From positions 13,876,501 through 13,940,500 of the forward strand of contig JAWQUS010000027.1 in the NCBI GenBank assembly GCA_036365455.1: a stretch of DNA of 64,000 bases. Direction: 5' to 3'. Shown one piece after another: positions 48,250-59,200 of the stretch. Below the pieces are notes generated by a model. It did no database searches and was not told the origin of the DNA. It saw nothing but the letters and a program-made list of their open reading frames with translations. Made by a program: the position numbers and the translations under genes. The DNA comes from Macrosoma leucophasiata (taxonomy: Eukaryota; Arthropoda; Insecta; Lepidoptera; Hedylidae). How positions within the stretch are numbered: position 1 is the first letter of the stretch; every line of letters begins with the position of its first letter.

Positions 48250-48533
48250 ACGTAACCTAATCGATATCAGTCAAAGCTAGTGCGGTCAGTGTTGTTGCAA
48301 TAGTAATAGTCTATCGATAGTATTGTGAACTATCGTGACCTCGAAAAAATAGTCGATAGCGCGATAGTACTATCGAAAATATCGCCATGCTGCAATACTA
48401 TCGATACTATCGATACTATTGACCTTATTGACTAATGTTTATAACAATACTATGAATACTATTGATCTTTGGCAATAGTATTGCTTATTTTTAACTATCG
48501 ATAGTATTGCAGCATGGCGATATTTTCGATAGT
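48250..48533. promoter_or_regulatory. TATCGATA cluster upstream of ATP synthase beta
   Basis: Four perfect TATCGATA octamers start at 48312, 48399, 48408 and 48496, with many CTATCG half-sites. TATCGATA is the DRE bound by DREF in Drosophila, where it marks housekeeping promoters. Two stretches (about 48361-48405 and 48495-48533) form an inverted repeat including TATCGCCATGCTGCAATACT and its complement, so the cluster may instead be a transposon remnant. A mariner inserted at its distal end. Confidence 0.5.
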
Positions 48534-48588
48534 ACGAGGTGGATCCAAAAGTTCGTGGCCCAAACTACAAGGAGATATGACATCTTTT

Positions 48589-49106
48589 TAAAGGAGATGT
48601 TGCAAAAATGTATGGACCTCCGGCCATGTATTGTACACAATATCATTAACTGGCAAAATCAATATAAAAACGTTTTTTACTGCATATTTTCACTTATTTG
48701 GCTTTGTTTGCAGTTACAAAATATTATTTGCAGTTAGAATTGCAACTAAAACCAACATGGCGAATATGGCGGGCGATGTCATTTTGACATTTTAATTTTT
48801 TAAATTGTTTTTTGATTAGATAGAACTTGGAGAAAAAAGTAATATTTTCTGAATACTATCGAAATCGATTTCATGTGTTAATACTAAGAACTTAAACTAA
48901 TCGATTTCCAATTTAAAGAAGCGTCGGCTGTTTCGCCGCCATGTTGAATATGGTTAAAAATGATAAAATCGTTTGAATTAAATGTGGTAGTAACTCTAAA
49001 ATATATACTTGAATAAATAAATTGCATTTTTTTCGGATTCTTCTTAAATTTACCCATTTTTTGAGGATGTGTACGATCTAGAGCCGAGCTCGCAACATCT
49101 CCTTTA
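48589..49106. mobile_element. MITE with TAAAGGAGATGTTGC ends, copy 2
   Basis: 518 bp, inverse orientation relative to 24216-24692. It sits in the 5' untranslated part of mariner copy 1. Where the MITE sits, the sister mariner (reverse complement of ~53600-53620) reads CATCTTTTTAAATTTATCG, giving a direct view of an empty or excised site. Confidence 0.85.
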
Positions 49107-49214
49107 CCGTCATTTGTTAGTATGTCTCATATTGATTTATTGTGCAGTTTCATTCCGATACTGCACAATATAAATTTTCTGTGATTATTTGTTTGAAGCA
49201 TTCTGATGCGATTT

Positions 49215-50640
49215 TCAATAATGGAGAAAATTGAACATCGTGCAGTCATTAAGTACCTCAATAAAAAAGGCGTGTCACCAAAAGACATCCATCAAGATAT
49301 AGTGAGCACTTTGGGGGAGTCTGCTCCATCGTATTCCAGTATCAAGAAGTGGGTAGCTGAGTTTAAGCGCGGTCGTGAGAGCATTGAAGATGATCCTATG
49401 AGTGGACGGCCTACAACCTCTACCACGAAAGAAAACATCGATAAAATTTGTGATCTCGTACTGGGTAATCGACGTTTGACCATTGGTACGATAGCTGAGA
49501 CAACAGACATTAGTTATGGCCGAGTGCAACACATAATAACGAAAGAATTGGGATTCCATAAGGTTTCTGCTCGCTGGGTCCCGAGGTTGCTTTCAGCTGA
49601 ACAAAAACGAGTTCGATTCACAATTTCGCGAGACTGTTTGGAACTTTTTGAGACTGATCCTGCGGACTTTTTGTCTAGATTTGTTACCATGGATGAAAGC
49701 TGGGTTCACCACCATATTCCTGAATCAAAGCAACAATCCAAACAGTAGAAAAGATATTTTATTTTTAAAGAAAAATGGAAAGAAAAATTTGACTTCAGGC
49801 GAGGCTCGAACTCGCGACCTACTGGGAATCTAGTCCAGCCGCTCTTCCAATATCGGTCTATTATATCAGTTGCCTAACTAGCATAGTTGGTAATAGATGG
49901 CGCTGCTGCTACCATAAAGCAATGCAATAGATGTGAAGGAAAGATTTGACAAATCGGGCAGGGCTTCAGTAGCTCAATTGGAAGAGCGGCTGGACTAGAT
50001 TCCCAGTAGGTCGCGAGTTCGAGCCTCGCCTGAAGTCAAATTTTTCTCTCCATTTTTCTTTAAAAATAAAATATATTTCACAACCATGTGTTAATGCGAA
50101 ATAATATAAAACAAGTAGAAAAGATCTGACTCACCAACACCGAAAAAGGCTAAGGTCGTTTTGTCGACTAACAAACCCATGACTTCTGTTTTTTGGGATG
50201 CGAAGGGCATTATTTTTGTAGATTATTTACCGAAAGGTCAAACTATTAATTCTAGTTATTATTGTAACCTTTTACGAAGACTCCGAGAAGAAATAAAAGA
50301 AAAAAGGCCAGGAATGTTGCGTAAGAAAGTTTTGTTCCATCAAGACAATGCACGTGTTCACACTTCGGTTGAATCAATGTCTGTAATCCATGATTTTGGC
50401 TACGAATTGCTGCCCCACCCACCTTATTCGCCGGATTTAGCCCCCTCAGATTATCATTTATTTCCAAATTTAAAAAAACATTTGGGTGGCTCGAAATTTT
50501 CGACCAAAGATGAGGTGATAGTCGCAGTAAACGAGTATTTCGCCGACCATCCGGAATCTTTTTTTTGAATTGATAAACAAGTTGCAGTTCAGGTGGAAGA
50601 AGTGTGTTGAGTTAGATGGAGACTATGTCGAAAAATAAAA
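49215..50640 (+). pseudogene. mariner transposase, interrupted (copy 1)
   Basis: Starts near MEKIEHRAVIKYLNKKG. The DNA-binding part ends at ...SKQQSKQ followed by TAG where related transposases have Trp. The coding sequence is then split by a retroposon and resumes KRSDSPTPKKAKVV ... VFWDAKGIIFVDYLPKGQ. The triad is present: D in VTMDESWVHH, D in FHQDNARVH and D in SPDLAPSD (DD34D). A run of eight T after PESF shifts the frame near the C-terminus; seven T would keep it open. It is therefore dead by three independent lesions. Confidence 0.88.
49744..50125 (-). mobile_element. Palindromic tRNA-like retroposon, copy 3
   Basis: The 12-bp repeat AGTAGAAAAGAT (49744-49755 and 50114-50125) flanks 358 bp. 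On the minus strand it starts TTGTTTTATATTATTTCGC and ends in AAAATAAAAT. The right arm (plus-strand tRNA-like sequence, complete) is retained; the left arm is shortened at GCTCTTCCAAT, removing about half of its pairing partner. Because it sits inside mariner copy 1 it is younger than that mariner. Confidence 0.88.
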
Positions 50641-50707
50641 ATAAATATAGACCCACTTTTCTTTCATTTTCTTGGTCGGGCTTCGAACTTTTGGATCCAC
50701 CCTCGTA

Positions 50708-51274
50708 CCTTTTCACATTTTAATGCCTCTAGGCATTATCTTTCAATATTTATTTGTTTTTAACAAGTATAGAGCTGCATGCAGCCTGCAATCACGACGT
50801 ACATAATGATTATTATAAAATAACCACACAAACATAGTCGTTTATTTGTTAGAATGTAACAATTTGGAAATGGAGTTTAGAAACAAAATCTTAGATAATC
50901 TAGAATCAGAAGCCTATGAATGAACGATGTCGATGTTTGACTGTTTTTGCCGATGTATCGGCGATACATCGTTCTTCAAAACATCGATGCTCATGAATGT
51001 TTGCAAAACATCGATGTATTGTTTGTGTAAGCTGTTGCAACCACAGACTAATAACCAGTTGCAGCTGTCAATATCGTCAATGTCAAATGTCTGTCCTGTC
51101 GTCCTGTCATGAATCCTAATTTTTATGTTTTTAAATTCCTGAAAATACTAATGGAAAATACTCAAATACTACAGTAAAATGTAAATAAATTTTACATTAT
51201 TAAATGTGTGGTTCTGGAATCAGTAATTGATTGGGTTAAGAGAAAATCTAATCAACACATAATTCCACTCAAAC
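50708..51274. promoter_or_regulatory. Upstream region of UQCC1
   Basis: Contains CGATGTATCGGCGATACATCG, an almost perfect palindrome near 50951, several ACATCGATG motifs, and a TGTC cluster at about 51068-51110 just before the gene. The start site is not resolved. Confidence 0.4.
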
Positions 51275-54200
51275 ATGAACCGTCGGATAATAAATCGAGT
51301 AAGTTGACATTATATTAATATAATAATCAATCAGAAAATACCTTATTAGTTCTATCAAATCCTCGAAAAAAAAAAGTGTTTATTATTTAACCTTATATTC
51401 TAGATATCCTGGTGCCAAAACGCAATTATTAAAAATGATTATGCAAGAGCGAACCTGAGGCATAACCTAAGTGTCACGGCATTGACAACATTCAATGTAA
51501 GGAACCAAAGTTCTGTAACTGTTGAGGATAGCTATGTCAAGAAATTCATGAAAGCTGTAGGATGGATGGATCAATCTAGAACAGTAATATTTTACTCTTA
51601 CTATGTTGAAATGCAGCATACTTTGTGTAATATAATAGCTGATATATTTTGCCTTTTGTATTTTACAGCGTCTGAAGTTAACAGGATACTTTCTGTATGA
51701 AAATGTACCTGATAAAGTTGCATACAATGAGTGGTTTGAGGAACTTGAATTACCGGACACATTTGCATCATGGTTCATAATTACTGAATTGCATGTTTGG
51801 TTGTTAATGGTTCGCTACATGGCTGATGATTTGGTCCTATCCACCACAGATAAGAAGAAATATATAAAAGGAGATGGACATTTTGTCCGTAATTGTATCA
51901 TAGAAGCACTATGGGCAGATGTTGGAAACAGAATTAAATTATTAGAGGTATGATCAAGAAATATATTCATTTGTCTAATTAGAAGTAGTTCGTAATAAAA
52001 CAAAGTCATAACATGAATAAAATATTTTGATAATTTGAAGGATGGATTCAATTAAAGTATTAAAATAAGATCTTTATTAAAAAATTATCAAATTAGCGTA
52101 AAGACTATCTTATCTTAATATATATAAATCTCGTGTCACAATGTTTGTCCTCAATGGACTCCTAAACCACTTAACCGATTATAATAAAATTCGCACACCA
52201 TGTGCAGTTCGATCCAACTTGAGAGATAGGATAGCTTACATTACGCTATGTCTAATAGGAGCAGAGCAGCGCGGGCGAAGCCGGGGCGGGCCGCTAGTAA
52301 ACTACTATTTTATAGTTTCAAATTTTGTAATGTAAAACAATACTACAGCAATTTACATAATATGAGGGTGGATCCAAAAGTTCGAAGCCCGACCAAGAAA
52401 ATGAAAGAAAAGTGGGTCTAAATTTATTTTTATTTTTCGACATAGTCTCCATCTAGCTCAACACACTTCTTCCACCTGAACTGCAACTTGTTTATCCATT
52501 CAAAAAAAAGATTCCGGATGGTCGGCGAAATACTAGTTTACTGCGACTATCACCTCATCTTTGGTCGAAAATTTCGAGCCACCCAAATGTTTTTTTTAAT
52601 TTGGAAATAAATGATAATCTGAGTGGGCTAAATCCGGCGAATAAGGTGGGTGGGGCAGCAATTCGTAGCCACAATCATGGATTACAGACATTGTTTCAAC
52701 CGAAGTGTGAACACGTGCATTGTCTTGATGGAACAAAACTTTCTTACGCAACATTCCTGGCCTTTTTTCTTTTATTTCTTCTCAGAGTCTTCGTAAAAGG
52801 TTACAATAATAACTAGAATTCATAGTTTGACCATTCAGTAAATAATCTACAAAAATAATGCCCTTCGAATCCCAAAAAACAGAAGCCATGGCTTTATTAG
52901 TCGACAAAACGACCTTAGCCTTTTTCGGTGTTGGTGAGTCAGATCTTTTCTACTGTTTGGATTGTTGCTTTGATTCAGGAATATGGTGGTGAACCCAGCT
53001 TTCATCCATGGTAACAAATCTAGACAAAAAGTCCTCAGGATCAGTCACAAAAAGTTCCAAACAGTCTCGCGAAATTGTGAATCGAACTCGTTTTTGTTCA
53101 GCTGAAAGCAACCTCTGGACAGAGCGAGCAGAAACCTTATGGAATCCCAATTCTTTCGTTATTATGTGTTGAACCCGGCCATAACTAATGTGTGTTGTCT
53201 CAGCTATCTTACCAATGGTCAAACGTCGATCACCCAGTACGAGATCACAAATTTTATCGATGTTTTCTTTCGTGGTAGAGGTTGTAGGCCGTCCACTCAT
53301 AGGATCATCTTCAATGCTCTCACGACCGCGCTTAAACTCAGCTACCCACTTCTTGACACTGGAATACGATGGAGCAGACTCCCCCAAAGTGCTCACCATA
53401 TCTTGATGGATGTCTTTTGGTGACAGGCCTTTTTTATTGAGGTACTTAATGACTGCACGATGTTCAATTTTCTCCATTATTGAAAATCGCATCAGAATGC
53501 TTCAAACAAATAATCACAGAAAATTTATATTGTGTAGTATCGGAATGAAACTGCACAATAAATCAATATGAGACATACTAAAAAATGACGATAAATTTAA
53601 AAAGATGTCATATCTCCTTATAGTTTGGGTCACGAATTTTTGGATCCACCTCGTAACAAACAATTTAAATAAGTTGATAAAAAATGAGAATTCAATATAA
53701 AATTAAATGTGTCCATATTTATGGCAAAGCAAAATTACCCGGTTAGTACAGCGGTGTGAGATGACCGTTTGATTCGAAGGGTCGCAGGTTCAATCCCTGC
53801 ACCTGGACAAATATTTTTATGGCCTACAGATATTTCTTTCGGGTCTGGGTGTTTGTGTATGTGTACAATGGCACCCACGACATAGATTTATACTTACTGT
53901 GGGGATGTTAGTGTAAAAAAAATAACTAAATTCATGATATTTGCCTTTCTTTTTACTATTGACCATGAAAAGAAACACTTCTTAAGAGTAAAAGCATGCA
54001 TTTAATATCCTAAATAGTAGTTATTCACTACTGACATTATACTAATTAGATGTATGGCTCCACAATGACAGGAAAAGAACCAAATATCTTTGGTGATAAA
54101 AGATTTCAATATAACAATAAAAAATCATGTAGCATGTCTGTTGAATTCAGATTTCAATTTCAAAAATCACTTTCTGTCAATGTAGAATACACTTTCTTTT

Positions 54201-56184
54201 TAATTGTGTTAAAAATAAATGTAAACTTTTTCAGGGTGCTAATCCAGTTATTGCCAGGAAACAAGTTTCAGAACTATCAGAACAGTTCCAAGCCGCTTTG
54301 GTTGGTTATGATGAAGGTTTAAGTGATGACCGAGTTATGGCTGCAGCTGTATGGAGGAGATTTTATTCGTCATCTATAGATAGTAAAGCAGAGAATATTG
54401 AAAAAATTGTTTGTTTTATAAGACATCAGGTAAAGAGTACACATTATTATAGCATAATTTTTAGATGTACTGTCAATCAGTAATAGCTTCCAGGTGGGGC
54501 TTATTGATACCAGTTTATCATTTGATATTAGTTTTAATTTAAAATAAAGATAATTTCTAAAAGACAAGTCCCGAAAAGTTAAGAATTTTAAATCACGCTT
54601 CAATACATGAGAAAAATATGACAATTGATTTACAATTGTTACATAGCCTGTGAAACCTTGACGGTTTCAAAGAAATTAATACATTCTGATGTATTAATTT
54701 CTTTTAAAAAGGAATAAGTATGTAAATCGATTTTTAATAGCTGGGGTACCTACAATATGTGTGTGTACTAGGTTATTAGTATCTTATGTAATTATGAATT
54801 CAATTCTCAATACAGTGAAACCTTGACAGCAAATATCTTTGCTTGACAGGTTCAAAGAAATTAATGTATCAGAATTAAAAAGGAATAAGTATGTAAATAA
54901 ATTTTTAATAGATAGGTGGTACATTTGGTGTATGTACTTAGTTATTAGTATCTTATGTAATTATGAATTCAATTCTCATACAGTTTTTAAATAGTGAACC
55001 TATTAAAAATATGATTATAAACAATAAAAAAATATTGAGATCTTTTAAAATCTACAGGTATTTCAAATATTTTTTCCTCGCCAGAATAAAATCGGTCTTT
55101 CATTAAATCATTAAAAGCCTATACATTTAATACTGAACTTCAATTTTAAATTTTGTATTCTAGAGGAGCAATAATATTTTAAATATGTAAGTTAATGTAG
55201 GTTCTCAAAATAATATTTCAAAGCTATTACACCTTGTATTGTATTTATTTTTCATTTTTTGTTGCAAATTTTGTCATAATCCTTTTGATGAATAATGCCA
55301 TTTTTTGGGGATTTTTATCACTTTTTAAACAATTCTTTTTAAATAATAGTATAGATTTAAATTAAAACAATACAATTCATAACTTAAATTTATAAAACTC
55401 CATCTATTGGCGAGTAGATCAACATCGAAAGTACAGTATGCGAAAAACTTAAATGCGTCCGTGAAATTACAAGACGCTGCGAAGAACGCGATTTTATGGT
55501 ATAGAAGGGATATGCGAGGAGGAAAATGTAGCAGTAGTGCGCTTTCATCAGACCAACTTAAAAACTACCTCTCTTTCTTGTCTGTGTCGTCGTCATAAGC
55601 TAAGAGACTGATGGAAAGTTTACGCAGGCTTGTTGAGAAAAAGATGATAGTAATTCTCTGTCGTCCTCACAAGCTAAGAGACTGATGCAAAGTTTACGCA
55701 GGCCTTGTACAGGCAACTTCACTCAGAAGTATTTAAGTTTTGCGGGTACTTCTTTACTGCCGGCAGAGTTCCAGTGTAGCACCTTGAGGGCGTAGGCACC
55801 ACCGCCTAATGTATCTGCCGTCAAATGATAGTGTTCAGCACTATCGTGTCCCGGTTAGATGGTAATGTATGCCCCGTAATAACTATCACGGAGACATAAC
55901 ATCTAAGGTCTCAGGGGTTGAGCAATGCATCAGAGTTTTGACCTCTGATTTTTGTATAGATGTGTATAGGCTGCAGTCATCATTTGACATCCATGTGAAA
56001 TAAATGCTTGTTCGCCTATCCGTAAATAAATAATAATAAAAACCCGTTCATAATGAGGTATATAAATATTTTTTTAAGATGATTATTTTGTTTTTTGTTT
56101 CAGTTATCTCTGCTGGATAAAATACCTAGTGATAGCTTAAAATGGAAACCTGATATAGTTTGGTTAAGTATACTCAGTCATTAG
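51275..56184 (+). CDS. UQCC1: Ubiquinol-cytochrome c reductase complex assembly factor 1 (CBP3 homologue)
   Basis: Mitochondrial chaperone for cytochrome b synthesis and assembly of complex III. Coding exons: 51275-51298, 51404-51583, 51669-51947, 54235-54429, 56104-56184; GT..AG, phase 0 throughout; 252 residues (human 299). The family core is recognisable: LTGYFLYENVPDKVAYNEWF, LPDTFASWFIITELHVWLLM, GDGHFVRNCIIEALWADVGN and ALVGYDEGLSDDRVMAAAVW, which match the ubiquinol-cyt-c chaperone domain. The N-terminus (MNRRIINRISWCQNAIIK) is basic and suits a mitochondrial presequence. Intron 3 hosts a mariner and intron 4 a tandem duplication and a family A copy. Exon 1 is very short; an additional upstream exon cannot be excluded. 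Confidence 0.9.
52115..52305 (+). repeat. Helitron-like fragment in UQCC1 intron 3
   Basis: TATATATAAATCTCGTGTCA, CAATGGACTCCTAAACCACT and GGGCGAAGCCGGGGCGGGCC, a known lepidopteran repeat layout ending in CCGCTAGTAAACTACT. No coding content. Confidence 0.55.
52363..53653 (-). mobile_element. mariner copy 2 (no nested insertions)
   Basis: TA at 52361-52362 and 53654-53655; 1,291 bp. Termini match copy 1 (TGAGGGTGGATCCAAAAG and TTTTGGATCCACCTCG). It lies antisense in UQCC1 intron 3. Confidence 0.92.
52440..53492 (-). pseudogene. mariner transposase (copy 2), stops and frameshift
   Basis: The same protein as in copy 1, very similar (KGLSPKDIHQDMVSTLGESA). It carries the same TAG after SKQQSKQ and the same eight-T run that shifts the C-terminus. 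Private lesions include TGA for an Arg (CTC TGA GAA), further stops near FPN and VAVN, and SPDLAHSD in place of SPDLAPSD, which keeps the last catalytic D. Confidence 0.85.
53730..53920 (+). mobile_element. tRNA-derived SINE, family C
   Basis: GTTAGTACAGCGGTGTGAG, B box GGTTCAATCCCTGCACC, then GACAAATATTTTTATGGCC and GGGTCTGGGTGTTTGTG. Same architecture as 38960-39128 (opposite strand) and 58910-59100. Confidence 0.75.
54650..54990 (+). repeat. Tandem duplication (~165-bp unit, two copies)
   Basis: Both units run GTGAAACCTTGAC ... TTCAAAGAAATTAAT ... AAAAAGGAATAAGTATGTAA ... TTAGTATCTTATGTAATTAT ... TTCAATTCTCA. Unit 1 contains a perfect hairpin AAGAAATTAATACA/TGTATTAATTTCTT that unit 2 has lost. 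In UQCC1 intron 4. Confidence 0.85.
55587..55707 (+). repeat. Direct duplication, ~72-bp spacing
   Basis: TAAGCTAAGAGACTGATGGA and AAAGTTTACGCAGGCTTGT recur as CAAGCTAAGAGACTGATGCA and AAAGTTTACGCAGGCCTTGT. In UQCC1 intron 4. Confidence 0.8.
55757..56010 (+). repeat. Retroposon family A copy
   Basis: GGCAGAGTTCCAGTGTAGC, GGGCGTAGGCACCACCGCC, GGCTGCAGTCATCATTTGAC. Lies less than 100 bp upstream of UQCC1 exon 5. Confidence 0.8.
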
Positions 56185-56288
56185 CGATAATGAAGTTAAA
56201 TATTAATCTGTTGTTGATTGAAAAATATACACCATGTAGTTTTATATCATTTAATTTTATTTGTAAATAATTTATTGTATTGTGTTTA

Positions 56289-59200
56289 TTAAGAATAGAA
56301 CAGTCGAACAAGTTCATCACATTTTTCTCTTTCCCAAAGTACAGTCACCACAGCTCTGCATATATAGCCCAGTTTGCAAGAATCGTTACAGTAAGGCCAT
56401 CTCGTGTCGCTTAACTTAGAAAAGAATGCTGAATACAAATCCAAAAACATTCTCTTATCAGTAACCATGTGATATACCAAATCGTTCATGGATTGTGGTG
56501 ATAGGTCAGTAAGGCCAAAACTGTTTTTGATGTCGTAAAGCTGGAACCAATGTGGCCTCCTATTCGGAGTCAGGTTTGCTTCAGTCAAGTTGTATACATA
56601 ATTTACAATATTCTCAGGTTCCTGAAAACATAATTATAAAAAAATTACAACATTTATCAGTTATTTAGAGCAACAAGTAATCTTAAACCTAATCACGAAA
56701 TATTTATTTTGTTAATCTCTATCGATAATAATATTGGATTATTTTAATATTTTTTTGTAAAGTGATGTAGTAAAATCATGTATTAACTATTAACAACGTC
56801 TCTATATCATGAATATAATTTAAAACCGTACATATGTTGATACGTTGAACGTGGCTATCTTATAGTTGAGATTATAATTGGCATATGCAGTTACACTGCC
56901 AGCGCCCCACGCTACGGTGATAGGATTATCATCACTATCGTAGAAAATTTTAAACTCGTCCGAGTGAGTATGTCCGTTGAATTCTGCTGCGATCGTTGAT
57001 GCGAATCTAAAACAGATAATTCAAAATTATTCGGTCATTTAACAAGTTATTATACATGCAAGTCTTTGGGATCATTTAAAGTAGATACACCTATACTGTG
57101 TTGCATCCTGTTTAAATGGTAAATGTTGCGGTTTTAAGAAATCGTGATTTTATTTCTATACAAAATGAAAAAAATTAATAGAATGATCTAAAAACATGGT
57201 TTTATACTTACGACTCTTACCGACTTCACGGTATTACATAGATAGAGCGGTTTCATTTAAGCTGTTCAAGACTCATTTAAATTTAATATCATTCAAATAA
57301 TTTATAAAATTCTAATTTTCTTCATATAATTGTTTGATAGTTGATACTTACCTGTTAATAATTCTGTTGTATTCTCTAGTCCACGTGTGTGTAAAGTCTG
57401 ATACACCGGGTGAGATGTGACCCAATATGTGAACTTTTTCGCCAGCTTGCTCAGCTTTATACAGTTCTTCTATCAACCAATCTAAGTGTCTTTTTGCGTC
57501 CAGCGGGTCATATACAAGCCACCTGAAAAATGTTACCACAAGAGCCATCCGTTATTAGTGTTATGTTTTCGTTACTGGTCGTAGGGTTTACGTTACTGGT
57601 AGAGTTTCCAGTGTTAAATTTCGAGGGCGATTATCGCATCACCTAATCTATCCGATGCCGAATAGGAGTATTCAGCACTATCGTGTCAAAACTACTTGAG
57701 ACTCAAGGATGGCATACCTCTGGTTTTTTGTATTTGTCTATAGGCTGCAGTATTCTACCATCCATGTCAACTGCCACTTTCATTACACAAACAAAGTTAG
57801 TTAAAAACAACAATTTGCCATTAAAACTGTTTTACTTATCTCATTTGATTGCTACTTAATTAATATTTTTTTATCCTAAAATGTGTGTTTTTTTACATGT
57901 CTCAAGCTTAGGTGAACAGAGTAAGTGTAGGTATACTTCAAGTCTAAATATTGTAGTGATAAGTATATGAGTCTATAATGTTACTCGCGTAATATTAGAT
58001 AATGATGGATTACCAGGCTTATTATTTATCTATTGATTGATTAAATAAAGTTTACCTTCTGATACCAACCTACTCCTTTTTGTTTTGGTATTTAGCTACA
58101 CATATCAGTAAGTTGGTTTTCACATCAATTTCAATAAAAAATATGACAACGAAATATCACTAGTGGTAGAACTCCAGTGACGGAACTTGAGGCCGTAGGC
58201 GCCACCGATTTTCCTAATCTACTTGCCGCTACATGGTAGTGTTCAGCCCTATAGTAATTTTTGGTACAACAGCTTAAGCTTCAGGAATGTTTTATAGAGG
58301 CATAATCTGTTTTCTTTTTATGGAAAAAACCTTGTTCCATCACATGTAGAGAAATAGAACATCTGATATAAATGGGTATTATAAAGAAGCTTTGCGGACA
58401 CAAAATAGGTTTTTTAAAATCTATTTACTTACCAATTATATTTATAAGCAACATTATTATTCAAGGAGATCACTCTTAACCCGGGTCTAACTAGCATAGA
58501 GTATTCGCCGCGCTTTAGTAATGTTTCTTTAGCTTCATCCGTTAAGTAGTCGCTCCACTTGTTTGCTAAAGCCGCATAGAGCCAAGTGGTGTTCAATTTT
58601 TCTCCAATAATAGATTCAGGTGCGAACCTAAAAACAATAAGTACTTATATGTTTTTAAAGAATAGTTATAATATTGATATTACTATTTCATGACTTCAAT
58701 AATAATATTTATATTTCGCTTCTTTACAAGAATAATGTGACATTTCATATAGAACGATTTAGATGAAATTTCACGTTATTCTTGTAAGAATAATGTTGCA
58801 TTTCATAAAGAACGATTTAGATGAAATGTCACATTATTCTTGTAAAGAGGCGATTTGTGTAAATTAATATATCGAATAAAACAATAAGTATATTAAGATT
58901 TTTATATACAGCATACAGCGGTGCGTTGCGATCGCTTGATTTAAAGGTCACGATTTCGATGCTAGCATCACCGGGACAAATATTTATATGGCCTAACTAT
59001 ATTTGTTTCGTGTCTCTGGGGTTTCATTACCGTTACATTTACCGTTTGTACGTACAAAGGCACCCACAACACAGGCTTAGTGTAGTCTAGCGTACGGTTG
59101 CAAGCGAATTTCGAATGCATCGCATCTACTTACTGGTTTGTGGGTTGAGATTCATGATTACCAATTACAGGGTATACTTGAACATGGTCACCAAAACTAT

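Larger units (their letters stand above)
48535..50705 (+). mobile_element. mariner copy 1 with two nested insertions
   Basis: TA at 48533-48534 and 50706-50707. Termini CGAGGTGGATCCAAAAGTTCG and CGAACTTTTGGATCCACCCT are inverse complements. Subtracting a MITE (48589-49106) and a retroposon with its duplication (49756-50125) leaves ~1,283 bp, the normal mariner size. A sister copy lies in inverse orientation at 52363-53653. Confidence 0.9.

Noticed and set aside
55407..55598. 63-codon frame in UQCC1 intron 4
   Set aside because: Lies in repeat-like, partly duplicated DNA; no splice sites link it to the flanking exons in phase with the known protein.
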